From Erigeron canadensis (lineage: Eukaryota; Streptophyta; Magnoliopsida; Asterales; Asteraceae): a stretch of 64,000 nucleotides of DNA. The position numbers and the translations under genes are program-made. Shown in pieces: positions 11,841 through 23,033 of the stretch. The stretch covers positions 46,293,633-46,357,632 of the forward strand of contig NC_057768.1 in the NCBI RefSeq assembly GCF_010389155.1, read 5' to 3'. Positions within the stretch are counted from its first letter, which is position 1. The number at the start of each line of letters is the position of its first letter. Under the pieces are notes generated by a model that saw nothing but the letters and a program-made list of their open reading frames with translations, was not told the origin of the DNA and did not search any database.

Positions 11841-12445
11841 TTGGCTTATAGACGTCCTGCAGGAGCGTCTTCAACCACAAGGACGAAGAACGCTATAAGC
11901 AGCAGGAGTCCTTTGGGCTGCGTTTTCAGTGAAAAGTCATTCGCAAGAAGATCAAAGACGCACGAGAGGTGGGACCAATTTTTTTTTTTTTTCTATTTAA
12001 ACACTCACCTTATTCTCATTTTAACACACAAGCATTTTATGATTTTATCACACACCATTTCATTCATCAAACACCACCAAAATTATGTCTACTTCATCAT
12101 CAAGTGACGAATTTAATTTCTTAAACAACACCGTTACGCAAATGAACACACTATTTAATCCGGAGTCTTCACGGAGTTACGTGATAGAAAGACGCACCAT
12201 CGACTTCGCAATGCCCAGTGAGACATGTTTGTCACTTTCCGGAAAATTACCGTTAATGTTGATTTTTTAATTATATCTAGTTTCGTAATATTTATTTTCT
12301 ATTATTAGGATCGTAACTTTTTTTTAATAAGTGTTGTAATGTTTTATTCATAATAAAAGTATTTATTTAAATGGTGTTTTGTTAATAAAAATTTTTTTTT
12401 TGATAATGTGACGAAGATGTTTTAAGAAACTTGTCTTATAGACTA
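11841..12445 (+). mobile_element. Possible deletion derivative of a PIF/Harbinger-like transposon
   Basis: A promoter-like segment with TATTTAAAC near 11994, then a CA-rich leader, precedes an ATG at 12085 opening a 61-codon frame that begins MSTSSSSDEF. This serine/acidic start is what I associate with plant PIF/Harbinger (ALP1-like) transposase genes. No nuclease domain follows; a polyadenylation-like AATAAAAG appears near 12352. GCTTATAGAC (11853) and GTCTTATAGAC (12432) recur near the two edges. Family assignment is tentative. Confidence 0.35.
12085..12270 (+). pseudogene. 61-codon frame, possible N-terminal remnant of a transposase
   Basis: The frame starts at an ATG in good plant context (AAAATTATGTC) with a serine/acidic N-terminus. 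It ends after 61 codons in hydrophobic residues, without a catalytic domain. If the surrounding element is a PIF/Harbinger derivative, this is the surviving start of its gene after an internal deletion. No independent function can be argued. Confidence 0.3.
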
Positions 12446-13353
12446 CGGAGGAATTCTGAGTAATGAAATACTGACATTGCATTGAAAAAGTCCCGACGGT
12501 TTTGGAAAAAAATACCTCGTCATAAAATCTAAAGAAATGAGGAAAAATACAAAAGAAAGGAAAATGATGGAGAGATGGAACTTAAAATCCTGCACAAGAC
12601 AAGAGTAACTTTTTGTTAAAAACATTTATTATGGAAGACAACCGTTCTATTAATAGTAATGATGCATGATACTCTCTTTAATCATTTAAAGTCCAGCCTG
12701 TCTGTACCTTTTGCTTTACTTCCACTGCCCACAACAGCAGGCCAGGGGAGGATGTACATGTACTTACGTACGGGTCAGTTTTCTTCTCCCTGTATAGCTA
12801 TATATATACCATAAATCTTTCTAAAATTTAGTTTAAAAATCTTTTTAAAATTATTAGAAAATGATATATGGTATCTATTAATTTTCTTTTTTAATTTTAC
12901 CATCTGATTTTTATCATGTCATCATGTCATATATGGTTAAAAAAATTATTAGACTATTTAGTTAAATGGATTAATCATTTCCCATACCAAAAATAATCTT
13001 TCTAAATAAAATTTTAACTACAAAATTATGACATGTAGTAAACTTAAGAGTTAAGATTAGGTTATATAGTTGGTAGGACCCACATGTCATGATATGAAGA
13101 TTTTAAGTATTTTTAAGAGGATCTTTAAAAATTATATATATATATATATAGGGAAAAAGAAATATAAGGTTGTCTGACTGGAACCCCTCACATACTAATA
13201 TTTTATTATTTTTTGTTTAATAAATAAATGCATATGCCCCCATGATTTTTATGGATTAAAAAAACAATATGTGAGTGTTTCACACCTAAGCTTAGACCTG
13301 ACAGCTTTATATTCCCATCCCCCATATATATATATATATAGTAACACTCCGGT
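12446..13353. other. Intergenic, no gene seen
   Basis: AT-rich with a TA microsatellite at 13133-13150. Segments near 12820-12850 (AATCTTTCTAAAATTTAG) and 13095-13130 (TTTTAAGAGGATCTTT) are loosely inverted and may be a worn MITE, but ends are unclear. Confidence 0.4.
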
Positions 13354-13707
13354 GAGAACAATCTTAAAATAAGAACGGTGAGTACATTTAAAAACATCAT
13401 TTTGTTGCATTAAAAGTCCATAAAACTAACATAGTGCATAACTAATTGTCATTATTTAAGTGTTTAACAACACATTGATTCGTCAAAATAAAAAAAATTA
13501 TGTTTTTTGTTGGATGCATCATTTTGATGAATATACATCCAAGATGGACGCATAAAACAAAAAACATGATTTTCTCGATTTTGATACACCAATGTGTTGT
13601 TAAACACTTAAATAATGATAATTAATTATACACTATGTTAGTTTTATGGACTTTTAATGCATCAAAATGTAGTTTTTAAGTGTTCTTATTTTAAGATTGT
13701 TCTTATT
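13354..13707. mobile_element. MITE with long inverted repeats
   Basis: Left terminus GAGAACAATCTTAAAATAAG is mirrored by CTTATTTTAAGATTGTTCTT on the right. Inverted similarity continues through TTAAAAGTCCATAAAACTAA, TTATTTAAGTGTTTAACAAC and CATGTTTTTTGTT blocks to a centre near 13530. About 354 bp in a TATATA-rich context, no coding capacity. Superfamily not resolved. Confidence 0.8.
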
Positions 13708-14574
13708 TGATATATATATGGAAAGATTATATTAGGAACCCAAAAAAATATAAGAATATTCTTTAAATTAAAATTATTTACAGTATGATTGCTTACACAT
13801 GTTTATATAAATATATATATGCTTACAAACATTCATATAACTATCTATACACATTTGATCATCTCGTGAAAACATTAAATTACAAAATATTTGCATACAT
13901 ATGATAATTGACTTGCATCCATGTGATCATAACATTATTTGTGGATACGGTACGTGCGTTGCCCTCATCTGTTCTAAAGGGGTTGTCACCGGACGTATAT
14001 GAGAATGATATGAATTTGATGGGCGACGTTCCAAGAGATGGTAAGGGTTTGATACGGCACGGGCGTAACCCTTAACTTTAAGGGCCAATCTCTTAGAGAT
14101 GTTTTTTTTAATAGTTCTCACGGTTTTTATTATTTTTTTGTTATAACTTGATCACTTCATATTATATATATATGTGCGCGAAATAATAAATAATTACATG
14201 GCCAAACTAAGCAATCTTCAAATCAATATGATCAATTACATGTGTAGTTTATACTTCATTTTTCACGGGTCCCTTTACGTTCACATGCGATTTTGCTTAA
14301 AGTCGCCTAACTATTGCTAGCTTTATCCGGATAAAAGTTTCTTATTCAAAAAAGATAATATGTATGGTGATAATTTCTTGAAATGTATAATTTCTAAATT
14401 CTTGGGAAGGTTGACATGTTTAAACATCTAATTACATATATAGACCCTGCAATGCGATCATAATGTATTAATGATTAATGGCTCGGCCGGGTTATGTGGA
14501 CTAAGAAATTTTATAAAAACTAGTCATATGTTCACGCAATACGGAAACGATGGTAATAACGACACAGGGTGGCG
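13708..14574. other. Intergenic, no gene seen
   Basis: AT-rich sequence. A minus-strand frame at 13927-14121 has no recognised domain. Confidence 0.4.
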
Positions 14575-15090
14575 GCGGCGGCGGTGGCGGTGTCAGCAAC
14601 TAAAAAGTTTACAACGTTTTGATAACCAAATAAAGGAAAGCGAGCCTATCGAACTAAAAACTTCAAAAGTACTTGGGCGCGATTCTTTGAAGACAACACA
14701 ATTTCGATGTTTCCAAAGCACCCACCACCAGACAAAACAAATAGCTTGGATCATGTCTTTTTCACGGCTCGGTTTTTGCAAGGATAGAATCCACGATATG
14801 ATTTCATTGGGGCAACCACCGCGTATTTGTAGTCTCAACCAAGAGGCCAATAGGGATCTAACGTCACCAAAAAAGGGGTAGTATGCAAAGACATATAACA
14901 CAATATCCACACCCTCCTAGCAAAAAGGGCAGCCATGAGAGTGAATATCAACGCCACGAGAGCTAAGATTAAAATGTGTTGGGAGTCGATCCTTTAATAA
15001 ACGCCAAGCAAATACGTTCACCTTCTTCGGGACAAATTTATTCCACACGTTTCCTATAAGAATATTTGGTAGAAGCTGCAAGTCGATCTA
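14575..15090 (-). pseudogene. LINE (non-LTR retrotransposon) C-terminal fragment, zf-RVT region
   Basis: The minus-strand translation from about 15090 reads a segment resembling the zinc-binding region after plant LINE reverse transcriptases: NKFVPKKVNVFAWRLLKDRL, then a cysteine-containing stretch ending GCPFC. An in-frame TAG follows at about 14918-14920, then 105 codons (14593-14910) including FVWWWVLWKHRNCVVF, matching the LINE tail where W-x-RN motifs are usual. There is no upstream RT or endonuclease. This is a 5'-truncated, broken copy. Confidence 0.7.
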
Positions 15091-15784
15091 AAAAATGTCT
15101 TAGGCTTTTTACAGTGAAAGGAAAAAAACTTTTGGCTGCCTATGGTTTAGTTTTGCCTTGCATGATGGACGCATCTGAATATGATGATTGCGAACTAAAT
15201 GCAATATAATCAAGCCAGATATAGGCTATATATATATATATGCCTATATACTAATGCAAGACGAGACAGCAAAACGTATTACTAGCATATCTTCAAATCC
15301 AATTGATTATTTGTTATATGTGAAAGTGTGAAACAAAATGAAAATCGAAAATGTGGAAGCTGGGATGGAGCAATCAGCAATGTATGAAGACTAATTATAT
15401 AGTATGTTTATGAACCACCCATTAGCCTTATAGATATTTTTTTTAAAAAACATTTTTAATTGATAAACTGGCGGCTCTAACAACTGAACCCGTGGCTAGG
15501 GGGTATCGAGAATATCTAAGAAAAAGTAAAGTTAAAGGGGGTGGAAATGTAAAGCATTGAAAATAGAAGGTGCAGTAGTGATAAGAGTGGTACGGAGTAG
15601 GTATTGGGTAGAATAGGGGCCGGTTTAGTCTTGCCAGTTTAATGAATTGGATGGTCAACCAAATTCTCACTCTCACCCTCCCTTCCTCGCTTCCCACACG
15701 CCCTTTCTGCATTCTAACTGTCATGCCCCCACCCCTCACTCATTACACTTGCGCTACTCCTGTTTTTGTTTTGTTTTTTTATAT
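15091..15784. other. Intergenic, no gene seen
   Basis: No supported gene. A 98-codon minus-strand frame at 15443-15739 has arginine- and proline-rich low-complexity composition and no recognisable domain. Confidence 0.4.
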
Positions 15785-15794
15785 TTTTTATTTT

Positions 15795-16036
15795 GGAAAC
15801 GATTAATCCTTCTAACTAAATAGCCTAAAAATCCTCTTAACATCTTAAGAAGATGACATGTGTTATCCACTAATTCTCTTTCCTAAGACTAAAAATCCTC
15901 CTAACTATTAGATGATGTCATGTGGAAAAATCAGGAGACAAGATTAGGAAAAAAAATTAGTGGATAACACATGTCATCTTCTTAAGGTGTTAGAAGGATT
16001 TTTAGGCTATTTAGTTAGAAGAATTTATCATTTTCC
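15795..16036. mobile_element. Mutator-like MITE with 10-bp target duplication
   Basis: TTTTTATTTT at 15785-15794 and 16037-16046 flank the element. The left arm (GGAAACGATTAATCCTTCTA, then ACTAAATAGCCTAAAAATCC and GATGACATGTGTTATCCACT) is mirrored on the right (AGTGGATAACACATGTCATC, GGATTTTTAGGCTATTTAGT, ending ATCATTTTCC). The inverted arms are about 85-100 bp each. Length 242 bp; TSD length fits Mutator-like elements. Confidence 0.85.
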
Positions 16037-16046
16037 TTTTTATTTT

Positions 16047-17110
16047 CCTAAGTTAAATTAAGAGATATATTTACCATGTCTTTCATTATTTTATCAATAA
16101 TGAAAAATTAAAATAAAAAGGAAAAACGTGCAGAAACAGTTTTGAGTTAAAGACCATGCCTAAAAATCAAGCCATTCAAAAGAAAACCAGATTGAACTAG
16201 TTTATAAAACTTATTTACATAAAAACATGTTATATGAAGTTTGTATATTGATGTACAAAAAAATTTCGAGATGCACGATTTTTGGTTAAAGAGAAGATAA
16301 TAATTTTATATATATAGTTTATAATTATTTTTTCTTTTAAACAAAATAAAAAGGTAAATGTGTGGAAAACCATTTGATCTCATATATCGTTTTGGTACCT
16401 AGAGCCCATCGCATATGACTTATGCTTGGTGACTCACTATTCTCACACATGGTTCATCAGATATAATTTTTTCACTTGCCTTTGGCAAAATATGAACCTG
16501 TAATTTGCAGTTGCAGCCTTGTTCATTGGTCATGATGGCGGTACCAATTCATCTATGATCAATTGATTTCTTCTAAATATAAATTATTTTACTTCGAGTT
16601 GTTTGTGTTTATATTTTCAAACTTCAAATGTTTTAAAACTCTCCTACTAATCATGAATAGTATAATACAATATAGTTTACAATCAAAAGTAATTTTATTT
16701 GCGACTTTTTATCTTAGCTTATTCTTAACTTATATCATGCCATACGAAGTTAAAAAATTATTGGTGCCATCTACTTTGTTCAACTATCTTGTTAATTTAA
16801 TAATTGCTTTCCATATTAGACTTGAAAACATCAATATTGGGTGATACAAAGTTGGTGTTTAACAGTTAACATACATTTTTGGACTCTTGATAATATATAT
16901 TTTAACCCATTTAGTTGAACTTAGCATTAAAATGTTTGATCAACACAAGTTACTATTTTAAGCATAACAAAGTCAATATAAATATAATCTTGTATTATTA
17001 TATTACTCAAAGGAAGAGTGATCCAAGGGGAAAAAACAAAAAGGTGCAAAAGTAAATAAATATACACAAATGACACATAAGCAAAACACTTGCCTAGCTC
17101 CTTCTTCTCT
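16047..17110. other. Upstream flank of the CYP707A gene, no other gene seen
   Basis: AT-rich. A 93-codon plus-strand frame at 16563-16844 is hydrophobic and low-complexity, with no recognised domain and no splice or promoter context. Distal regulatory sites of the downstream gene may lie here but none can be named with confidence. Confidence 0.4.
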
Positions 17111-17118
17111 CAACCCAT

Positions 17119-17152
17119 TCCCATCCCCATCCCCATCCCCATCCCCATCCCA
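17119..17152 (+). repeat. (CCCCAT)n microsatellite upstream of CYP707A
   Basis: Five to six tandem CCCCAT units lie about 75 bases before the TATA box of the CYP707A gene. Their position in the proximal promoter makes length polymorphism potentially relevant to expression, but no function is shown. Confidence 0.8.
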
Positions 17153-17224
17153 TCTTTCCTTTGAGCTGGAGACAAGATTCTGTGTGTGTGTATCTAGCTG
17201 TAATGGTACACCCCCAAGCTTACT

Positions 17225-17232
17225 TATATATA
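17225..17232 (+). promoter_or_regulatory. Probable TATA box of the CYP707A gene
   Basis: TATATATA lies 83 bases before the ATG at 17315. A TSS about 30 bases downstream would give a CA- and CT-rich 5' leader of roughly 55 bases, ending ACACACCCACCATCATGG, a good plant start context. Confidence 0.55.
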
Positions 17233-17314
17233 CCTTCACTTGTTCCCTCCCAATTTCCATCCAAACCCCATTTTACCTAAATTAACAAACCAACACACAC
17301 ACACACCCACCATC

Positions 17315-19478
17315 ATGGAATTCATTACCATCTGTTTTTCCTTTTCTATTCTTCTTATTTCAACTATCTTTTACTTCACTTCTTCCATCCATGGTGGCCG
17401 GAAAAACCTCCCCTTGCCTCCGGGTACACTTGGTTGGCCGTACATCGGTGAAACCTTTCAACTTTACTCTCAAAACCCAAATGTCTTTTTCGCTTCCAAA
17501 GTAAAAAAGTTAGTAATTTTTACTCTTTTTAACTTGACCCAAATCATTTTCTTGATGGATTTAGTTTACTAATTTGAAAAAGTTTGAATCTTTCTTTGCA
17601 GGTATGGTTCGATCTTTAAAACCCATATATTGGGTTGTAAGTGTGTGATGATTTCTAGCCCAGCTGCTGCTAAACTTGTTCTTGTTACAAAATCACACCT
17701 ATTTAAGCCCACATTTCCAGCTAGTAAAGAAAGAATGTTGGGTAAACAAGCAATTTTCTTTCATCAAGGTGATTATCATTTGAAGTTAAGACGTCTTGTT
17801 CTTCGGGCATTCACCCCTGAATCCATCAAAACAATGATCCCAGATATCGAATCAATCGCCGTTGATTCTCTGGGATCATGGGAAGACAGGCTCATCAATA
17901 CTTTCCAAGAAATGAAAACAGTAAGTGAAATCAAGAAATAATTCTAGATAAACAAAAACAAAAACAGGGGAGCTCTGTTTTCCCCTGTTTTTATCCTAGC
18001 TCTGGTTTGCTAATGATTTCATTTGATTTCTTTGCAGTTCGCATTCAATGTTGCATTGCTTTCTATATTTGGAAAAGATGAGGTGTTATATAGAGAAGAT
18101 CTCAAGAGATGTTATTACATTCTTGAAAAGGGATACAATTCGATGCCAATTAATCTTCCGGGGACACTATTTAACAAGTCAATGAAGGCCCGAAAGGAAT
18201 TAGCCCAGATCTTGGCCAAGATTCTTGCTTTAAGAAGGGAAAACAATAACCAAGAAACACAAAATGATTTATTGGGTTCATTTATGGAAGAAAAAGAAGG
18301 ACTTTCTGACGAACAAATCGCGGATAATATAATTGGAGTCATTTTTGCAGCCCGCGACACGACAGCTAGTGTCATGACATGGGTCATCAAATATTTGGCT
18401 GAAAATCCGTCAGTTCTTGAAGCTGTTACGGTAAGAAATTAATACAGTTATCTCTATGGGGTCTATATTAATGTTTTGTTTATTTATAGAGTGGTAGTAC
18501 TATTTTATTTATATATATGGTATTAAGATGAAGTGTTTTGACGTTTTTAGGAAGAGCAAGAGGGGATAATGAAAGGGAAAGATGACAAGAGTAGTTTGAC
18601 TTGGGTAGATACTAGGAACATGCCAATAACTTCAAGAGTCATTCAAGAAACCATGAGAGTTGCTTCAATCTTGTCTTTTACCTTTAGAGAAGCTGTTGAA
18701 GATGTTGAATTCGAAGGTTTGTGATTTTTTTTATTTCATATGTATATTATATAGATATATATATGTTTCTTTCTTTATTTAGTATTTTTATATTGTTCTA
18801 TTCTAACTTATATTTATTTTTCCAGGATACTTCATTCCAAAAGGATGGAAGGTATTGCCACTCTTTAGAAACATCCACCATAGTCCTGAAAATTTTATCA
18901 AGCCAGAGGTGTTTGACCCGTCTAGATTCGAGGTACAAATCATAAATTTATTGTTCTTGATCATAAATATAATATAATAATGAAGTTAGATTTGCTAAAA
19001 ACAAATGGGGCATTATTTTAATATATTTATATATATATATTTTTATATATTTGATCATATAAAATGCGTCCAAAACTCATTGTATTGATGTGATTTGGCA
19101 GGTGGCACCAAAACCCAATACATTTATGCCATTTGGAAATGGGATCCACTCATGCCCAGGGAATGAGCTAGCCAAGCTGGAGATATTAGTGCTCATACAT
19201 CATTTGACTACAAAATACAGGTTGGTGAAAGCTGCCCAATTCTCATTATTGTTATTATTATATAATTACCTTAAAAGGACTTTATTTTAAGGACAAATTT
19301 AGTAATAGTAGTTACTAATAATGTAATTGTTACTATTAAATCAAATTATGCTGACAAGGGGTTTCTTATTATGTGCAGGTGGTCAATGGTAGGCCCACAA
19401 AATGAAATCCATTATGCCCCATTTGCTCTTCCACAAAATGGGCTGCCAATAAAACTTTATTCCAAGACACAGTCTTAA
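17315..19478 (+). CDS. CYP707A: Abscisic acid 8'-hydroxylase (CYP707A family cytochrome P450), 7 exons
   Basis: Exons by GT-AG consensus and frame: 17315-17508, 17602-17920, 18038-18430, 18551-18716, 18826-18932, 19102-19220, 19379-19478; 1398 bases, 465 residues, uninterrupted. CYP707A enzymes hydroxylate ABA at C-8', the main step of ABA catabolism, in the ER membrane with a P450 reductase. Visible features: N-terminal membrane anchor (about 3-27), proline-rich hinge LPLPPGTLGWPYIGE, I-helix AARDTT (275-280), ExxR as ETMR (335-338), and heme loop PFGNGIHSCPGNE with Cys411 as iron ligand. Blocks such as KSHLFKPTFPASKERMLG and LSIFGKDEVLYREDLKRCYY are characteristic of CYP707A and separate it from CYP85/CYP90 relatives. 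The start is the only ATG that gives a P450 anchor; an upstream in-frame extension lacks an ATG. The paralogue number cannot be assigned from sequence alone. No defect seen. Confidence 0.93.
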
Positions 19479-22400
19479 AAGGGAGGGTCAATATAAGACA
19501 TCTTACACGATTCAAAGGGGTGATCACTCCAAAGTCTTGAGACTGGATGTTTAAACGTTTTCCGGCCAGGATGTTGATCGTGCTCCGAGTAGACGACAAA
19601 TTTGTCAACAAAATGGAAAGGATAAAAGAATCATCATGAAGAGAAGGGAATGATGGCAAAAATTGCATATAGGAAGACTCAACAGGACGCTAAATTGTAC
19701 ATAAAGAGTTTCCTTAACCAAACAAGAGTAGAAATGAAAAAAGATTCTTGGTGATTTTTGTAATATTTATTAGAGGGGACCGCAATTAGTTGTAGCAGAC
19801 ATAGGTCATAAGTTTTCTAACATATTTAGGTAAAAAAAAAAACTACCATATAAGGAGATGCTACTAACTTTCTTTTCATTATTTCATGTATCAAGTCCGC
19901 AAGGCAAATATTAATAAATTTTTATTTACTGATGATTATTTTATCCTTGATCTACCATGAACTTTTTCTACATGAATTACAAAGTCGATCGGCATTGTTT
20001 AATCAACCAATTATCATTAATTATCGTGTGACTTATTCAATGAAGAAACTTATATCTAGTGATGATATATATTTGGGAGATCCATTTTCTCACGTGCTAA
20101 AAGAACTCAAAATGAAGAAACTTAAGAGTATTCATTAATCATTTAACTTTCACATTTGATTTTTTTTTTCTTTCTTTTGAACCATAAATTTGGCTTAGTA
20201 ATATATAGTAGTATATTTTTTCGTATACCCAATCTTAATTCTAGAGGAAAACTATTATGAGAAAACCTATGTCTTCCCATTCCTAAAAACATTTTGCTTA
20301 TACCAGAATTTAAACCCAAAACTTCTAAATTTCGGGCTCATCCATCTATATAAACACAGATACTATGTACGAGTAGTACTTTTTGAAAAGTCATGATTGA
20401 TGTTTTCCTCATTTGAAATTGTACACAAAAACATACGAATGTATTAGATGATTGATGGATGGACCAAAGGAACTCCCTTTCCAATTAACTCAACACAATG
20501 ACACGTGGTCTACTTCTTAAGTTTCCCTTATTCATACATTATTTGCATGTGGTTTTGAAAATTATTCACAAAGCATCTTATTGAACCTGCCTGTAGCATG
20601 TGATTTATTTATATGGGTCTGACATCAACAAGCCGAAGTACATCAGAACAATTAAACCTCTCTACTACATCGTTAAAACTTTTTAATTCGCATGATAAGG
20701 ACATCAATGAGATGGATACAACCAATCTTTGGGTAAGAAGCTAGTTTTGTTTCAATCGTTGATGATACATTGATACCATAATCACTATTAGTTTATCCAA
20801 GATATATACACAATATATGTAATGGTCTAATAATTTTTAAAGAATGTCAACGTAACTACTACAATTAATGATCCATTTGTATGCATCACGTATGCCATTT
20901 TGGTCAAGTCCCTGTTGGCATTATATTATATATCTATCACATTTGACATTGTAATAAATTGGATATGCAAATATGGTTGACAATTTAATTATAATCATAT
21001 TTTAATAAAATGTTGAATTCAAACAACTCGCTAACAAGATTACACTTGTCATGAAATAATGTCGATTGAATTCGTACCAAATGATTGATTGCCTTATATC
21101 GTGTGGTCCTTCACAAATCCGAATCATAAATTAAGGAGTTGGAAGTTGAAACCATCATCAATAAAAACAAATTGCTACTTTAAGTTGGGTCTTATTCAAT
21201 ACTATTATATGTATAACAATTTTTTCATATTGATTAGACCTAACTATATGCGTTTCGTTTATATATCGTTATAACTTCTCCTACTAGATTTAACTAATGA
21301 GAAAATGTTGAGTGACGTTAGGACTTAATTAGCAGGCTGTATACTAACTGAGGGTCTGAGGTGCAATCTAGTGATAAGAGGCTTTCCTTTTTGCCTGATT
21401 TGGGCTTTGTTAATGATGCAAGACTCTTTCGGTGTATGGGCTTCAATTCAAGCTTATATATATAGCTCGATCTATATTCTATATATATCTTTTGCTACAA
21501 GCCTACAAGGAAGGTTCAAACATTTTTACCGTGGTGAGGTGAGTTTTCAACGAGCTCGTCACTTGAGTCTATTTCAAAGAAATGAGATAATAGATAGCTT
21601 AGGATAATCATGATATGTAAAACAAAAATAAAGGCACGATTATAAATGGTATAACTTCTTTTTTTTTTTAATTGTTTTTAGTTTTATTATTGTTTTTTAA
21701 TATAATTAAATCACACTTCTGGTGTTGTATGTTTAACCATATCGCCATCTTGGTCAACTCCAGCTAGGCCCTGACTTATAACAATGTCTAAATATAAAAT
21801 TTAAAATATATGGTTGACAATTTATGAATATACATAATATAATCACCCTTTTATTTTGAGCATTCATTTACAAGATTATAACACATGTCATCCCATGACG
21901 CACAACTTTAAAGTTTGACCAAATATTGAGCATGCTTTGATTGTTTAATGAGTTCTTAATTAAGTTATTAGTAATGGCCGGGTTGATTTAATATAATCAA
22001 GTACTATATATGTTTTTCTTTTTTTTTTTATTGTCAATTACAAGTCAGCCTAATTAGCGAGTTTTAAAATGAATCATGTACGTAATTAAGTAGCTAGCTA
22101 AACATTATTTTTATGACTGATATTTTGTTTAATCTTCCACTTAACTAAGTCTTTTATATTTTGAAGAAAATTCATGATACCTATGGTAGTATGGTTGACA
22201 TGGACTTGGTTTTTTTAATAGACAACAGAAAGGGGTGCCACTTGAAAAGCAAACTTATTAATTCGTGTCCAGATTCCCAACCCAACTAGCTAGTCACTTA
22301 AGGGAATTCTCTTAAAAGTTATATTTTAACGGCAACAGTAAAAGTAAGTTATAACTTATAACGTTATATTGATATCTTGTTTACATATTACGGGCCATCT

Positions 22401-22702
22401 GGCCCACCGGTTATCAATTTCGTGGTCAACCTTTTTAACCTTCTTTACAAGAAATCAAGAAAAGGTTCAAAGACGGTCACGTAATATCTCGGTTAAGCTA
22501 GCCAAGTATATCTCAACAAAAAAAACTCACCATTCCGACAATCTTGAAAGGAAAATCTTCTTTGTTTTGTTTTTAAAACTATTTTTTTTAGAGGTTGCTA
22601 AATACAATTCAATTGTTTTTTTAAAACGACAAATTATCCTAATCATTAGCAAAATTCAATTGTTTTTTTAAAACGACAAATTATCTATCTATATATAAAT
22701 AA
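19479..22702. other. Long intergenic stretch downstream of CYP707A
   Basis: The first few hundred bases should hold the 3' UTR of the P450 gene. Beyond this I see no gene. A diverged duplication links about 20880-21070 with about 21735-21905: both contain CCATNTTGGTCAANTCC, ATATGGTTGACAATTTA and ACAAGATTA...TGTCAT blocks in the same order. Near 22609 and 22656 a 47-bp unit (CAATTGTTTTTTTAAAACGA...) is repeated in tandem. Several 60-100 codon frames are low-complexity. Confidence 0.5.
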
Positions 22703-23033
22703 GGGAAATGCTAAATATAGCTTTTAGGGCTGTATTTAACGTGCATAAAATAACTTGTATCTTCCATATTAAAAGTCCGCCTCCTGATTTTTATAGTAAA
22801 ATGTACAAACAATCCATGCACCTTAAACACAGCCCACTACAAACAATATTGCATTTGTTCACACTTTTAGGTAAGTGTGAACAAATTAAAAATTTTGTCA
22901 CGCTCTTTAATTCAATATATTTCTATACACTAAAAAGCGTGACAAAAATTTTAATTTATTCACATTCACCTAAAAGTGTGAACAAATGCAATATGATTTG
23001 TAGTGGCCCTAAGGACTGTATTTAGCAAACCCC
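22703..23033. mobile_element. MITE with TIR GGGRAATGCTAAATA-type and 8-bp target duplication
   Basis: Left end GGGAAATGCTAAATATAGCT is mirrored by the right end (reverse complement GGGGTTTGCTAAATACAGTC). ATAAATAA flanks both sides. Inside is a long hairpin: TGCATTTGTTCACACTTTTA (about 22850) pairs with TAAAAGTGTGAACAAATGCA (about 22970), and TTTTGTCACGCTC pairs with AGCGTGACAAAA. The start resembles that of the MITE at 49291. Length 331 bp; hAT-like or Mutator-like. Confidence 0.8.

Noticed and set aside
15443..15739. 98-codon minus-strand frame
   Set aside because: Low-complexity Arg/Pro-rich, no domain, no exon context.
16563..16844. 93-codon hydrophobic frame upstream of CYP707A
   Set aside because: AT-driven Phe/Leu/Ile composition, no domain, no promoter or splice signals.
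18115..18390. 91-codon minus-strand frame within CYP707A
   Set aside because: Antisense shadow of exon 3.
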